Notes: generated by a model not told the origin, from the sequence alone. A stretch of 64,000 nt of DNA from Tyto alba (GCF_018691265.1 NW_024881313.1:37813518-37877517), one strand, 5' to 3'; counted from the stretch's first letter, positions 1-12,857 are shown. Program-made: numbers and translations.

Positions 1-3000
1 AATACTCAGAGATGAAGCAGGTAGCAAGAAAGAAGACAGAGGCATGAACTGAAAGATTACAATTCAATATTTGGAACAACTTCAGTATCCCTAGACTGAT
101 AAACCCCCTGAGTTATCCCCTTAAACTCTCTATTGTACAAGTAACGTTTTATCAGAAGTCTTCATAGCATTCTGATATATATGTTCTCAGTTATTAGAAA
201 ACAGTTTTAACATGATGGATGTTTGCTGTCTCTGACTCTGTCCAGGCATCCACCCCCTAGAGAGATCAATGATAAATAATCTTCTACAATATAGTGGAAG
301 GAAAGCACTTTCTCATACTCTGTTTTTTCTCTCCCTTGTCACTCATGTGTTACATGACATCCAAGGAAAGATCTACTGTATTATTGGGTTTTGTTTCTTT
401 TTTAATAATTTACTTTTATTGTTTTGCCCTAGGGTTCCAACAGGAAAACAGAAGTATAGAAGACTAAAGAGCATCAAAAGTTTGATAAAGGCAAAGGATT
501 ATAAAAGTACTGATCACAGAATGTCCAGTCTTAGTCTTTGATGATGGCAATGAAATATTAAGATGATCTCATTCTCTCTGGGGTTCCATTTATCATTTTA
601 ATTCACGTCAAGGGAAGAAATGTTAAGATGTATTATGCCTGGATTCGCCAGTTCAGATCTCCAATTGGCTAAGCCACAATGCCAACACCTTGCTGAGAGT
701 AACAGAGTCAATGAATCTTTGTTTCATCCAGGAGGCATTAGAGGAATATTTGATCCACATTATGTGCAAGTATTTCATATCCACTAGATTTGCATGACTC
801 GGGTTTAAGGAAGACACTAAAATTCAAAGCATTAACAAAGTTAATTAATTAAGGTTACCTATTTCTAGTTGACACAGTAAAGAACTCTCAGGGTTCTCAC
901 TGTATCTTTAAAAAGAAATAAATTTTTCTTCCTTTATAAGTCCTTTATTAGGCATGAATACAGATTTTAATATATAATTTAACATTTATAACACATAGTT
1001 GGCCAAAGTCTACTGAGAAAGGAGGATAACTGGAAACTCTAAGGATCCAAAAATAATGACAGGTGCAGATTGATTGTTATCTGGAAAATGTCACAAGTTC
1101 GCTGACATCAAGAGCTTCTCCAAGTGTATCAGAGAAGAATTTGCACCTATCAGTAACACAACTATGGTAACAGTCACCTTCCTCAAAGTCAATTTAGGAG
1201 CAACACATTGAAAATGTGAAATGTAATATTAAATATATGTCATAAAGGACAGACAGCTAAATATGCTGGTTTTAGGTATGGATTTTTAGTATGTCATTGT
1301 CTGCAGGCTGATTTTGGTGCACACACTCTTTATCTGACATTAAATGTGATGTTTTTTCCTCTTGGACAAAGAGAGAAAAGTTACTTCCCAGTCCAACCCA
1401 AATACATTTGAAAGTAAACAGATCCTTATTGCCAAGCAGTTCATCAGCTCTAAATTAACATTTTAACTGGTTCTGTAGCAATCCACTGGGGTCCAGGCTT
1501 CCATACTGTTGGTACAATGTTTTCAGACCTCACTGAAGAATCCTTCACTAGGTTTTGGCTTTGCTTACTTTTATTAGGGTATGAAAGAAGCTTGAAAATG
1601 AGGAAAACGGAAGGTTTGCAGAGAGCTGACCCTTATAGAAGGCCACAGGAAATGCATCTGAAGGTGAATAAGTGTCCTCACTGAAGTCCATCCAGATACC
1701 AACCTTCACATAAACCCTATTCCTGGATTTTCTTTCTTGTTTTTAACAAAAAAGTCACTCAGGTATGAATGAGGTGGCCTTCATGTGTGTGTTTGGTTTC
1801 TTTTTTTTTTTTTTTTGGATTTATTCTTCTTTAGTTTGTTCCACCCATAAACTAGAGTCATCAAACAACATTCAGATTGTAAGAAATGCAGAAGAGATAT
1901 TTTGTATCTATGAATTACCAGAAAATTTTCTGAACCTCCAAAGAAGAGTGACATAATCAAGAAAAGTAGGGCACGTATTTCATGTATTCCTACAACTTTT
2001 GACTCAGAGTATCTGCAGGGTTTGTTTTTCCTCAACACCCAATTTTTGAAAAAGGGAAGAAAAGAGAGAAAGGCTTGAGAGGATTGCCTTTCACTGGATA
2101 ATGATTCCTACAGAATCATGAGTAATGCTTGTGAAAAGAGCAGATCAGGAGAAGTGTTAATATCTCTAATGCTAGTATCAAGGTAAGCATTGCCACAGCA
2201 TGTTTTTTCTGCTTTTGTAGTAAAATTTTTTACTCTGTCATAATGTCACTGTGTCAGCTCATGTGGAGGGTGGACCTTTCCACTTTCCAGGGTATTACTT
2301 CTGTACTACATTGTGTGTATTTGAGTAAACTTATTTTAAGCAGACAACATGAAGTGAGCTATTTCTCTGAAAGAAATGATGTAAGACTTAACCTCCTCCA
2401 TAACACAACTTGCCCTTTGACTGCAAAGACAATGTACATCATGTGGAGTGGGTTTTCATTTGGCAGTCCATGGGGTGACAAAACTCATATACTTGGTATC
2501 TCATTCACAATTTCTCTTCTAGTGCAAACACAAATGTGATGTAATAAAGGCAAGTTATACTATAGGAAAATAAGATCCTCAAAGTGTTAAATGAAACTAC
2601 TTCCAATCATGCCCATCCCTTTTTTATGGACATTAAACTTACCCAGTCATGGAACAGAGGTATCAAGTGACTGGAGCTGGCTGAAAATCCTTTGTTGAAA
2701 TTGTACTGTGGAAAATTGTTTTTTTCAGTGAAACAGTATCACTCGAAAAAAAAGAAAAAGGAATACATGTCTGCCTTCAATAATAACACTTCACACTTCT
2801 TGCAAAAAGAAAAAAAATTGTTTTGGTAGTTCCTGGGCAAAGCAAAATAGAAATTAGTTTTACTCTGAGGGAGCCTGAACTGATTCATCTTTGGTCCTAA
2901 AGCCAGGTAGTCTTATTATCTGGGCTTCAGCTGAACTAACATTTGCTGTTTCTCAGCAGCATGTATAATATCATTATGGTGATACTCCAAGTCCTTTGAT

Positions 3001-3393
3001 TCATCATGGTCAGAAACAGTTTTTCTGCATCCCCACTGTGTAAGAAGGTAAAATCACGGAAGATGTAATAGGCAGAATTATTTAATGCAGCACGTTAGAA
3101 GTGCTACTTTAAATGATGTTTTGGCTTTTGGAAAATATTTTAATTCAATATTTGATTAAGAAGTCAGTGATTTCTTTCCCAAGGAAATTTCTGACGAGCT
3201 GTTTCCATGACAAAGACAACCACACACAGCATCACTGATGACTCAAGGATACATTTAGCCTGCTCACTTCATCTTTTGTGCAAGTTGCCTTTTGGAAGGT
3301 GTTTACTTTAACTGTTTGTTAGAACTTTTTGAAAGAGAACTCAAATTATTCTCAAATTGATCAAATGAGTCTTCACCATGTCCCAAAAAAATG
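1..3393. other. Unique AT-rich non-coding DNA
   Basis: I see no gene or recognisable transposon here. The open frames (up to about 98 codons) have no family signature. A T16 homopolymer at 1801-1816 is listed separately. Short A-rich patches occur near 2745-2762 and 2805-2820. An old, decayed repeat too divergent to recognise by eye cannot be excluded. Confidence 0.6.
1801..1816. repeat. Poly-T run (T16)
   Basis: An uninterrupted run of 16 T, preceded by C and followed by GG. It is one of only four T-runs of 16 or more on the + strand in this window. No retroposed gene is visible next to it on either side. Confidence 0.95.
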
Positions 3394-3420
3394 AAAAAAA
3401 AAAAAAAAAAAAAAAAAAAA
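3394..3420. repeat. Poly-A run (A27)
   Basis: An uninterrupted run of 27 A, preceded by a shorter A7 at 3384-3390 and the bases TG. No polyadenylation signal or retroposed coding sequence is evident upstream, so a processed-pseudogene tail is not supported. Confidence 0.95.
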
Positions 3421-4375
3421 GGAGCAAGGGAGAAGGTAAAGATCATGCCAATTTCTCATCTTCAGTGGTTCCTAGAGTCTGAGAAGAAAAGAAGCATTGA
3501 CAATTTTTGATTAATTTATTATTTTGCAAAACACCAACAAATTTATCCACAATGTCTGCAGATTAATTATGTGATTATTTTTATACTGGGTTTCTTCCTC
3601 CTAATCATAATTTGATTCTAATACAACAGCATTAATTTCCCTTCCCCCCCGCCCCTTTCCTTTTCCTCTGCTAATACACTGGTAGTTCTCGGTTTTCGTT
3701 TCATTATCAGATTCTCATCAAACTTCACAGCCATCCTGCTGCTTATATTATTCCTTTTACAGGTGTCAAGGTGTGCTCTCATCTTTGCCATGACTCTTAC
3801 ATTAGCATTAAATTTATATACTCCGCATTTTAGCAAATTAAAAAGTTCTTACTATGTTTTGTTGTACCAGAAAAAAATCATGTCTTTATTTGCTATTTGT
3901 TGCTCATTTTATTTATTCAGAACTGTGTTTCAAACTATATTTTTACTATTACACCAAAATATGTATGCCTTCAAACTTTTAAAAAGAGCAATTACAGCTC
4001 AAGTTCAAACCTCAGAAAAGTTTTGACTGAGACGTTGCACAGTTGTAAAAGACTAGTTTTCTCTCTGCAAAATGTCACTCACATTAACTCCTGATTTTGC
4101 TCATTTTTCTTTCTTTAATACATTTGTCATACTTATCAGTAAATCTCTATTCACTTTCATTAGAGATGAGCTACCAAATGTACCAGTGATTCAGATAAGG
4201 TTTACATTAGTTAACTGTTGACTAGAAAAAGATGATCTTTTAGTGAATGCATTAGCAGAATGGGATCATAAAGCTGTTAAAAAATAATGGTATTACTTAA
4301 TGTGATACAACTAGCATTTGCTAAGATTCTTTGTTTAGGGGGAAAAAAAAAGGGAAATAAAAAAGTTATTCAAAG
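3421..4375. other. Non-coding spacer
   Basis: AT-rich DNA with a C-rich patch near 3640-3655 and an A9 run at 4342-4350. I recognise no gene or repeat. The overlapping open frames at 3763-4094 look like chance reading frames: low-complexity hydrophobic residues and no family motif. Confidence 0.55.
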
Positions 4376-4380
4376 ACCAG
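4376..4380. repeat. Target-site duplication, left copy (ACCAG)
   Basis: ACCAG directly abuts the left end of the minus-strand LTR and is repeated exactly at its right end. A 5-bp duplication is the size expected for ERVL-type integration in birds. Confidence 0.9.
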
Positions 4381-4504
4381 TGTTGTGATTTGAGCCTACC
4401 CAGCAGCTAAATGCCACACAGTCACTCACCCACCCTCCCCCCACTTGGGAATGGGGAGGGAATCGGAGGGGCAAAGGGAGACTCACAGGTTGAGATAAAA
4501 ACAG

Positions 4505-4510
4505 TTTAAT
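4505..4510 (-). promoter_or_regulatory. LTR polyadenylation signal (ATTAAA)
   Basis: TTTAAT on the + strand reads ATTAAA on the LTR strand. It sits inside the conserved block ATTAAACTGTTTTTATCTC that is shared with the LTR at 33.4 kb. It marks the R region of the LTR; present use is unknown. Confidence 0.7.
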
Positions 4511-4677
4511 AACAGTAACAGAATAATACACTGACAGCAGTATCAACGGGTAATGTACAATACAGCTGCTCACCACTCACCAACAGACACCCACCTGCTC
4601 CCAGTTGGCAATCCCAAACACAAAGGCACCACAGCCACAATCCTAGAAGTGAGAGCCCCTCCTGCCCCACTCCTGCC

Positions 4678-4684
4678 TTTATAT
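4678..4684 (-). promoter_or_regulatory. LTR TATA-like box
   Basis: TTTATAT on the + strand reads ATATAAA on the LTR strand, about 170 bp upstream of the ATTAAA signal. The related copy at 33.4 kb has TATATAAA at the same place. This one reads AATATAAA, one change weaker. Promoter activity is inferred from position only. Confidence 0.6.
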
Positions 4685-4872
4685 TGTGAGCACAATGTCA
4701 CATGACATGGAATATCGGCCAATCCGGGCCCAGCCCTCCAGCTGTGCTCCCCCCGCCCCCGCACACAGGTGAGGGCACTCGGACCTGGAGAGCCCCTGGG
4801 GTCTCAGGGTGCTGCAGCACTCCTCCCGCTACTAAAAAGAACAGGAGCTCTATTCCAGCCCAAACCAGGACA

Positions 4873-4877
4873 ACCAG
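4873..4877. repeat. Target-site duplication, right copy (ACCAG)
   Basis: Exact copy of the 5 bases left of the LTR at 4376-4380. The perfect match supports a fairly recent insertion and a solo LTR that arose in place. Confidence 0.9.
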
Positions 4878-5788
4878 TAATCTCCATGAGGTGTGTTGTA
4901 CTAGAAGAGAGACAGTTTTTTTAAAAAATCTCTCCATGAATATGGTTTCTGCCCTGCAGACATTCAAAATGAAAGTTGGATCACAGATCTAACATTTTAT
5001 GGTGTCATAAATTCAAGTGGTATGTAGTATCCTGTAACATGGGAAAATATCCTTAGATAAATTTTAGAAATCTGCACAAGTATATTTTTTGTACTATAGT
5101 GTATGTCACACATCTTTTTATTCTCCTTTCCAAAACTACTTAATCTAGGCTCAGGTAACACCCAGAGAGGAGACTATTTCAACATCTTGGATGCTACAGA
5201 TACAGAACAAGAAATCTTGTCAAGAAATCTTGGCAAATATCAATTGAGAAAGTTAAATGAAGGTATTTTTTTTTTTTTTTTTATCATTGGAATTCAGTTC
5301 AAGGAGAAAAATTAAAAATGTGAATTATGTAAATGAAACTGGTTAGTTTTGGTCCCCATTATTTTCAGTCAATAGTGAAGGATACGGACCAATTCATCTT
5401 GTCCTAAAGCAACACATAAAACTCTCCTGAAAGCATCCAGAAGACTGGGTTTGTTCATTAATTACAAAGGGACACCTGAGGAACCAGGTGTGCAGACTGG
5501 AATTGTCTAGCACTGGATGAAAAAAAAGTCACACCCAATTTAATAATGTAATAATTCAACATGCAACCCCACCTACATTCAAACTGTGCCCAGACTGGCT
5601 TGCTAGATAGCAGTTTCTGCGGCCACAACAGTTACATACAAAATTTAACATCTTAACACTTACTTTTTAACAATTTGTTGCCCATCTCGTACTAACACTC
5701 TCCAATTCTGGATGACAGCAACAGAGACAAGAAGATAATTAAATAAAAAAAGATAGAGAGTATGTTATACTTTTTATTTATATACACT
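4878..5788. other. Non-coding spacer
   Basis: Unique AT-rich DNA containing a T17 run (5266-5282). A moderately complex stretch at 5400-5720 shows no family I know. No gene is supported. Confidence 0.55.
5266..5282. repeat. Poly-T run (T17)
   Basis: Seventeen consecutive T between GGTA and ATCATTGG. No attached element is seen. Confidence 0.95.
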
Positions 5789-5876
5789 GGTGGACTTTCG
5801 AGTGTTGGGTTAATGGTTGGACTTGATGATCTTAAGAGTCTTTTCCAACCTAAATGAGTATATGATTCTATGATTA
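5789..5876 (+). mobile_element. CR1 LINE, 3' tail fragment
   Basis: An 88-bp piece of the extreme 3' end of a chicken-repeat-1 (CR1) retrotransposon. It begins in the GGTGGACTT...AGTGTTGGGTTAATGG block, continues through GGTTGGACTTGATGATCTTAAGAG and TCTTTTCCAACCTAAATGAG, and ends in TATGATTCTATGATT, the octamer tail typical of CR1. Severe 5' truncation is normal for CR1, as is the lack of target-site duplication. The same tail closes the longer CR1 at 37.5-38.0 kb, so both probably belong to the same broad (J/F-like) group. It is non-coding. Confidence 0.93.
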
Positions 5877-6938
5877 TTTGCCTGTGATTTACAAATCCTA
5901 TAATTTTTACATCTTCAGCATGGGTAGAAAATTCTTTGTTGCTTATCAGTTGAACATTAACATCTCGGCTTGAAATAATAATACTTTTTTCCTTACACCC
6001 AGGTAATTGTTTCAGTTCATGGGAGATTCTTGGAGCTTTTCTGTCTGAATTTCTCTGTCTCCCTCTTTTTCTCTGCCTCCTTTAGTCTATAATCTCTGAA
6101 TTACAAACCGTGTTATATAGATGCAAGCCTGTTGAGAGTAAGAAATTATTTCAGTACATTAGGTGTTGACTTTTCAATGTTTTTTGTTTTATTTGCTTGA
6201 TTATTGATTTGGTTTTAAGGGAGGTGTTTTTCAGGTTCTATGTGCAGTTCTAGAGGCCAACAAAAAAATGTTTCCCCAATATCATCATAGTAGAAAGATT
6301 CTTTTGTATAAAATAATCAAATGCCTAGATAAGAAAAACATTTTAGTACATGCCAGTATTATATTTGCAATAAGTAAACATGTTTCTTGTAATTATTATG
6401 AATATTACACAGGTGTCCAGAAAGCAAGCAGGACAGATTTTAGTTGCCGTACCTCTGAATGCCTCTGCAACTGGGAATGCCAATTCACGTTCCTGGATCT
6501 AAGATCTGAACAAATGATGGTAAAAGATCTCTGGGTTTGGCAGCATTTACTGTCTTTTACCTCCTTAAAATCCTTAATATTGAGAATGGGGCTGGCATAA
6601 CTTCATCAAATAATTTAATGAAAATAACAAAACAATGTTAAATGTCCTTTTTTAACAATTGTTAAACTTTGTCACACATCAGTGGTCAATCCAGACCCAA
6701 TCCCTAAATCTAGCTCAGCATTCTTAGCCCAGTATTCTCATGATAATGGAAAGTAAACTCACAGTTTGGAGCTAAAAGCATAGTGAAATAGAACCATTGC
6801 CATGAAATTCCAGTAATCAGGGGTATTTATTTGCTGTTCTGGACTTTTCAACTGAGCCTGAAGATTCAAGCCAAGCTGGAACAACCAATAGCAGAGACGT
6901 CCAGGTTGTTTGGAGGAATGGGAAGCTACTCAAGAGAG
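5877..6938. other. Non-coding spacer
   Basis: Unique AT-rich DNA. The 110-codon frame at 6268-6600 shows no motif of a known family, and its surroundings have no splice or promoter context that I can defend. Treated as chance. Confidence 0.5.
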
Positions 6939-7195
6939 AGAGTGTAACAGCCGGTCTGTTCAGCCTTGCAAAATGAAGACTAAGAGGGAACAGGCTGGGT
7001 GAAAGCAGGAGTGAGATTTAAATGAAAAGTCAACAAGGGGTGGGATAAACCAGGTAGAAACGGAACATAAATTCACGTAAAATGGAAATTACAAGGTTTT
7101 CGGTTTTGAGAGCAACCAGGTTTTGTAATAGCCTCTCAAGAAGAGGAGAAGGAACAAAGGCCAACTACATTCAAAACAGAACACAACAGGTTTTT
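6939..7195 (+). mobile_element. Possible very old CR1 remnant
   Basis: The stretch around 6955-6990 reads TGTTCAGCCTTGCAAAATGA followed by AGACTAAGAGGGAACA. This resembles the CR1 block TTCAGCCTGGA-GA-AAGACTnAGGGGngACA that lies near the 3' end of the ORF2 region. Weaker matches in the expected order follow: a region around AAATTCACGTAAAATGGAAATTAC and CAACCAGGTTTTGTAATAGC. Divergence is high. It may belong to an ancient CR1 or related LINE subfamily. Recognition is by eye and from remembered consensus sequence, hence low confidence. Confidence 0.4.
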
Positions 7196-7398
7196 AAAGG
7201 TAATTATATAATATCAAGGCTCTGACAAACAGAGTTTGAACTGGATTATTGACATATCCTATTCTTGTCTTTCCAAGTCTTCAAATCAGGGCATCCCAGA
7301 ATTATCTAATTGGGAATAAGCAACTGGACTTTGTGGATAAACTTATATATATTACTGTGCTTCACTTATGTCTTGGTTGGTTTGTTTTGTTTTGTCTT

Positions 7399-7417
7399 AA
7401 AAAAAAAAAAAAAAAAA
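7399..7417. repeat. Poly-A run (A19)
   Basis: Nineteen A directly after a TTTTGTTTTGTTTTGTCTT stretch, so a T/G-rich block switches to pure A at 7399. No retroposed gene is recognised. Confidence 0.95.
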
Positions 7418-8930
7418 GAGATTTACCCTAATCACAGTGGAAATGTTAGCTGTTACTCAACCATATCATATATCAAAGAATTATGTGTGCTTCTTAGTGA
7501 ACATGAGTATACAGTTCATATTCACAAACTATCAAATAGAAAGATGTCAGAGAGCAAAGGGCATTTAAATCAATGAGAATTCTTCAAAATTTTCTCAGAA
7601 GAAGGGTACTGATATTGGCCACATTTTTGTTATGGAGATTTTTAAGGACCTGTTATTCAGATTTAAAGCAAAACATTGGGACCTATAATAGGCATTGAAT
7701 TGTGAATATATAAAAACAGAGGTGAATTAGAGACAAAAAAGGTGATTTTAAGGCAAGATAGGTCCTAAATGTAGCCCTCAAGAAACCTTCAGACATATAT
7801 GTTTTAATAATCCTTTGGCACGTTCCAGCTTGAAATTTCTAGAGCAATATTAGCTATCTACTGCAAAATAATGTTTGATAACAGTGGTATGTTACTTTGA
7901 CATAACACTTCTCATCTAACAACTGAAGAACTTTTATAGACAATTAATTGAGACTGACCATGTGTCTTAGGTGGGGAAATATTTCTGTCCTGTTCTTAAA
8001 ATGTGGGGTTTCATCTGTATGTCCATACTGTTTAAATATGAACTGAGTCACAAAAATGAGACAAGATCAACCACAGCACTGTTACTGAATCCAGCTTTAA
8101 CCTCTGAGCAGCTAAAATCTCACTGATGAAAAACCCAGCATGAGTTTGTGCCCAGCAGAACATGCCACAGGGTTGCAAATTCATACTTCACAAATGAGCA
8201 ACAGATGAAATAGGGAGAGCTGGTTTCCCGTAGCCAAATTACAGTAAAAATACAATTATTAGAAACATCCTGCTGTTTACAGGAAATGGAAATATTTCAG
8301 TTTAGAACAGCATCGACTGGGAATTGCCATATCCCCATTCTTCTTGATAGGCCAAACTATCCCATTAAAGTCCTTAGTCTTGGAAATGCCATAATACAGG
8401 GAAAATCTTGGCAGTCACGATGCATTAAGGGAAGAAAAAATTAAGGAACATAATAAATTTTAGTAGAGAAAGGAATCTTGAGGTGATGGATCTAGGCTTT
8501 CCAAATTTATTGAGTGTGAAGGAGTGATTTTTAAGAATATGGATATTTATGATTTTGATTTAATTAGAAGTCCTAGTTTTGTTTCTCGTGCACAATTTCA
8601 GTTGAAGGGTTTTTTTTTATGGTCCTACAAATGAGTTTTCTTTTTGGTTCTGTGTGGAAGACTCTTCTAAACACTAGGGAAAAAGGTTTAAATATTATAA
8701 ATTCTTCCAATATAATTTCTTGTTAAATTTTCATCTTTCCCAATATAAATTAAAGGTTGTCACAGTAGATGTACTCCAACTGAAAACAGCTCAGAGCAAA
8801 TCTGGGTCACTGATTTGTGGAAAGATCTATTCTCTGTCTGCAAGATTTTGCTATTTTTATAAAAAAATATGACTAGAGTATTGAAAATTGTGTATTACAA
8901 ACTAATAGATGAAAGCTTCAGAAATTAGGA
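7418..8930. other. Non-coding spacer
   Basis: I see nothing recognisable: no long open frame, no clear repeat and no structured element. AT-rich throughout. Confidence 0.6.
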
Positions 8931-9250
8931 GTATCCAAATGAAGAAAAACAGGAACAATTTAAATACAAGATCAATGCTATAGGTAGAAATGGGATCTAA
9001 TTCAGATAAATGTAAAATATTCAGCTATGGAGCAAACACTGACAAAGAGCATATATTAAATGAAAGAAGACGCTGAAAAAAATTGGGGAGAAAAGAAAAT
9101 AGAACAAAACAAAATTAAACAAGATATTGCATGGACAACTGAAGAAAAATAGAAAGGAAAAACTCATTAAACTTATGTGTGGGAAGAAATGGAATGGAAA
9201 ATCATAAAAATTGTTAGCACTAAATCCTGCTTCCTTCAAAGTAAAGGTCA
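8931..9250 (+). mobile_element. Possible very old CR1 remnant (ORF2 part)
   Basis: Around 8990-9020 the sequence GGGATCTAATTCAGATAAAT followed by GTAAAATATTCAGC resembles the CR1 block that encodes '...FNxDKCKVMHLG...' (consensus-like TTTAATnCAGACAAATGTAAAGTnATGCA). The rest of the interval is too diverged to align by eye. This would be the part of CR1 that lies 5' of the block suspected at 6.9 kb, so the two are not one collinear copy. Weak evidence. Confidence 0.25.
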
Positions 9251-11465
9251 AATCTACTGTTGATCAGGCCAAGAATGAACTACAAAAACCTCTGGCTATT
9301 TAAAAAGAATGAATATATTGTAATTTCAAGAGGAGTTTTGATGGGAGATGAGGGAGTTGCATAGGAGTATCTATTTTAATTAAAGACAGTAACAATCCCT
9401 ACTATATCAATCACTTTTGCAAGAAAACATTCTGCTGCCAGCACTGACTTTCAGCTATTTTAGTTTAGACTAAAAATATCACTGTAAAACAATATTCATT
9501 ATAGCTCTGATCCACAGGGTTTGAAGTTGTCAAACATTTGTTTTCTGCATATTAAACATCTGAAGTTACTATGAACTCTGGAGATCAAGGTTCCATTTTA
9601 TTTTGAGGTGGCTGCAGCTTGTTATAAGAGCAGGCACATGCACACACACATGCTGGGTTTTTTCTTATGTTCCCCTCGTCAATCTTAAACACCTTATTTA
9701 AAACCTAAAATGCATCATCCTCTGTTGTACTGTGTCACACCAAGGACATTCAGAGCCATGGTTTTATTCCGAGGGTCATCACCCACAATTCTTCCTCACG
9801 CATTTTCACGGCTACACTTCAAAGATCATGATTCAAGTGAGTTTACCATATAATGTACGAAGAGATAAAACAGAGAATCTGAGAATTATCCCTTTTGTCA
9901 TTGTCAATAATATATTGGTGTTAAGCACCTTTTTTTAACTCTATGATTGACTTTTTCCCCATTTTAATCAGGGCTTCACACATTCCTGAGAAATTAATAT
10001 TCCACTCCCTATTTTGAATGTGTCTAAAGTGAGGTAGAGCCAGATTAGACAATTTATCTTTCTTTGCAGAGGCAGTGCCTGAAGCTGATGAACTCAAAAA
10101 TAGATCCTATCTCCTGAGTTTATAGTTTCCCTGGCTGAATTCTTTTTTTACAATTTGTGTACTGATTCTCACCATCATTGCCTCAAGTTCTACTCCCTTC
10201 TCATAAGAAGATAAAATAGACACAAAACCAGCAGAAAATCAGGGGATGCAAGAAGAATGGTCACAGAAGAGCAAATACAGTTCTTTGTGGTTTTTCCTTT
10301 TTATTCCACATTTATATCACTATATCACCTACCTTTCATAGTAAGAATTTAGGAATTGGTGCATAAAGAAGATTGAATTTGTGGTAGCACAATTTTGAGT
10401 CCTATCTGAGACCCAAACAGTACATAATTTTCCATCTTTGTACACTGTTTGCCACTATGAGAGCAGTGCCACTGCACAGAAATTAGAGTTACTTTAGATT
10501 TGTAGAGTTTAATGGGGTCAGGAATTGACAAGAAATCTTGCAAAGTAAATCTCTGTATTCTCTTCTGTGCATAAGAACTGAGAGTCCACCTAAAACAATA
10601 CCCTGTTCTGACAGTGATCAGGAAAAGATGCTTAATACATGAAGTAGGGCAGCTTGGATCAAAACATATTGAGAAGGGAAGCAACAAGGTGTTTTCTATA
10701 TTTGTTTGCTTCATCGCCTGTAGTAAGAAAACTTTCCTCTATCTCTTATGTGCACCTTTGCTAGTACAGGCACAGATGCTGACATACAGACGTTGGTGCC
10801 AGGTGATGTATTTCAAATCGCTAAGGATAGTAGAACATATTCTGATATTTTCAAGACTATATTGAGGGTCATCATTCTGTTGATGATTGCTAACAAGGCC
10901 TTACAAAGTGAGTCTATTCTGGTATTAACTGTTATTTTGATTTCATTAGTGCCAGGTAGGCCTGGTATAATCATATAAATCTATTTTAGTTTGGATCTCA
11001 CATCAAAAGAAATCAGGCTGGTTTTAATATGAAAAAGCTTACTGGGGTAACCGACCATAGATGCAAAATGGCAAATGAGTCTGAACCATCTGTGTTGTTT
11101 TGTGGTGATCAAAACCATGGCAAAGCATACATGTGGTCAACAAATAAGCAGCATTTCCAGATGGCAAGCACCAGCTTTAGGCCCCAGTCTCACAGAAATG
11201 AATTTATCTAAGGGATGCTTTACTAGGGAAGGTATGAAAACTTGCATCCAGAGATTGTACCACTCTCTTCTTTTCCCTTTGCCCTCCCATTATGTCTGCA
11301 TTCATGTCCTACATGTTGGGGGATAGACTCATTACTTACTTTGGTCTAAATATTAAAACCTTAGCACCCACACAACACCATCATAGGAATTCCTGGTACA
11401 AATTATTGTCTAGATTTACATCTTTTATATTCCTGACTTGGCTTCAAGTCATAAATATAGACTGA
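9251..11465. other. Non-coding spacer
   Basis: Unique DNA with a short CA patch near 9645-9656. Open frames at 10349-10714 (minus, 121 codons) and 10614-10978 (plus) overlap on opposite strands and show no known family. No gene is supported. Confidence 0.55.
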
Positions 11466-11572
11466 TTTAGGTTTAAAGGGACCTCTGAAGATGATTTGGT
11501 CCAGCACTGCACTCAAAACCCAGCCAAGACCCAGTGCGGTTCCTTGTATAGCCCAGGATGAAGGTTTCCTAC
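11466..11572 (-). mobile_element. CR1 LINE, 3' end fragment
   Basis: On the + strand this begins TTTAGGTTTAAAGGGACCTC, followed by TGAAGATGATTTGGTCCAGC. That matches the reverse complement of the CR1 3' region (consensus-like GGTTGGAAGGGACCTCTGGAGATCATCTAGTCCA). The part to 11572, with CCCAGCCAAGACCCAGTG and TTGTATAGCCCAGGATGAAG, fits less well but keeps the order. The terminal octamers are missing or degraded. Short and diverged. Confidence 0.6.
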
Positions 11573-12857
11573 AAAAAAATTGGACAAAACAGTAATAATA
11601 GACTAACCTACAAGACAAAGGTGCAATCCAGCCTCAAATGTGAAAAATAATTCCCTGTCTGCGGCACAGAGAGGTATGCACAATCATACATGAAAGAGAG
11701 GAATGGCATCGCCTCCACACATGGGTGAACACGTATCAGATACAGCATTTCATGGTCACATCTAGAGGTCACTGAATGGGAATACACGTAAACTCTCAAA
11801 GATGATAACTAGTCCCCAACAGTGGCAGATGAAGGATCTGTTCCTCAGTCTACCATGATCTTCTTAAGCCATCTGTCTACCCAAATCCTGTCCATTAGGA
11901 CACACTCTTACACAATTTCACAGGTCAGAATACCTTTGCCTCTACATTCTTTCATCAGAATCTTTTCCACAGAGAGTTCCTTTGGTTTATGTGGGATCAC
12001 TCAAGGAGTAAGTTGTCACTCAGTTTGCCAAAAGTGTCAAATGCTGGCTCAGACCCTACAAAGAAAACACCTGAAAACAAGGAGAACCATTATCTGGCAG
12101 TCTCTGTCTCAGTCTGTTGCAATACCTTCTACTTTTATGTAACATTGGTTCATTATGTGATGCTAGTAACAGTGCTCTGCTTTTCTTTGAATCAAGTGAA
12201 AGAAGGCATGAAAGTTCATGCTGAAGCTGAAACCCATTCAGGCATGTAGAATAAAATAAAGAGGTGTGTCTCTGCACTTTGAAAAACAAAATGGCTTAAG
12301 CTCACACATGCTCTTACAGAATGAACAATTCTGATCAAAAAACTAACCTAGAAACAGAACAGCTCCTTCTATTTAAGGCACTGAGGAGGCCTGTAATCTC
12401 TTATAAGTTTAAGTTAATTTTTAAAAGTTGCATTAAAAAATGAAGGCAGTGGGAGGGGGAGTCAGTCCACCAGTGCTTCATGTGCCTCCTTAGATTTCAA
12501 TTCAGTGATGTTCCATTCAATTTTCAGACAGGAACAATTTTCTTCAAAGATTAAAAGAGCTTGAAGCAAATGGTAGTATCAAAAGTGAGTCTGGTATAAT
12601 GTAAAATGGACTGGACCAGGATACTCTTAAGGCTCAGGTAATTCTGAGGAAAAGGACAATCTAATTGCTGTGGGGAGGATCAATGACCATTTCCTTACCT
12701 TCATACATATTCTTTCTGATATATAGCAGACGGCTTAGTTCCAGTCCCTGAAACATGTGTAAACACTTTCTTCATGTTGGAATACATTAAAGCCAAAAGA
12801 TATTAGATGCAGAAATTATCTTGAAGACCTGAATCTTTTCTGTCCCTGAACAGAAAG
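11573..12857. other. Non-coding spacer
   Basis: Unique DNA. Overlapping open frames near 11822-12289 on both strands have no recognisable domain. A purine-rich patch lies at 12455-12468. No gene is supported. Confidence 0.55.

Larger units (their letters stand above)
4381..4872 (-). mobile_element. Solo LTR, avian ERVL-like, copy 1
   Basis: A 492-bp solitary long terminal repeat of an endogenous retrovirus, on the minus strand. Read on that strand it starts TGTCCTGGTTTGG and ends in ATCACAACA, that is, TG...CA ends. A TATA-like box (complement of 4678-4684) and an ATTAAA polyadenylation signal (complement of 4505-4510) lie in the usual U3/R order. The flanks carry a perfect 5-bp duplication ACCAG at 4376-4380 and 4873-4877. 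No gag, pol or env sequence adjoins it, so it is a product of recombination between the two LTRs of a provirus. It is clearly the same subfamily as the plus-strand LTR at 33422-33902: I estimate about 90% identity by eye, with one indel of roughly 11 bp after the TATA box. Assignment to ERVL rests on the duplication length and on known avian LTR consensus features. The exact subfamily name is not determined. Confidence 0.9.

Noticed and set aside
4381..4872. Full provirus (with gag-pol-env) next to the LTR
   Set aside because: The 5-bp duplications sit right at the two LTR ends and the flanks are ordinary DNA, so only a solo LTR is present.
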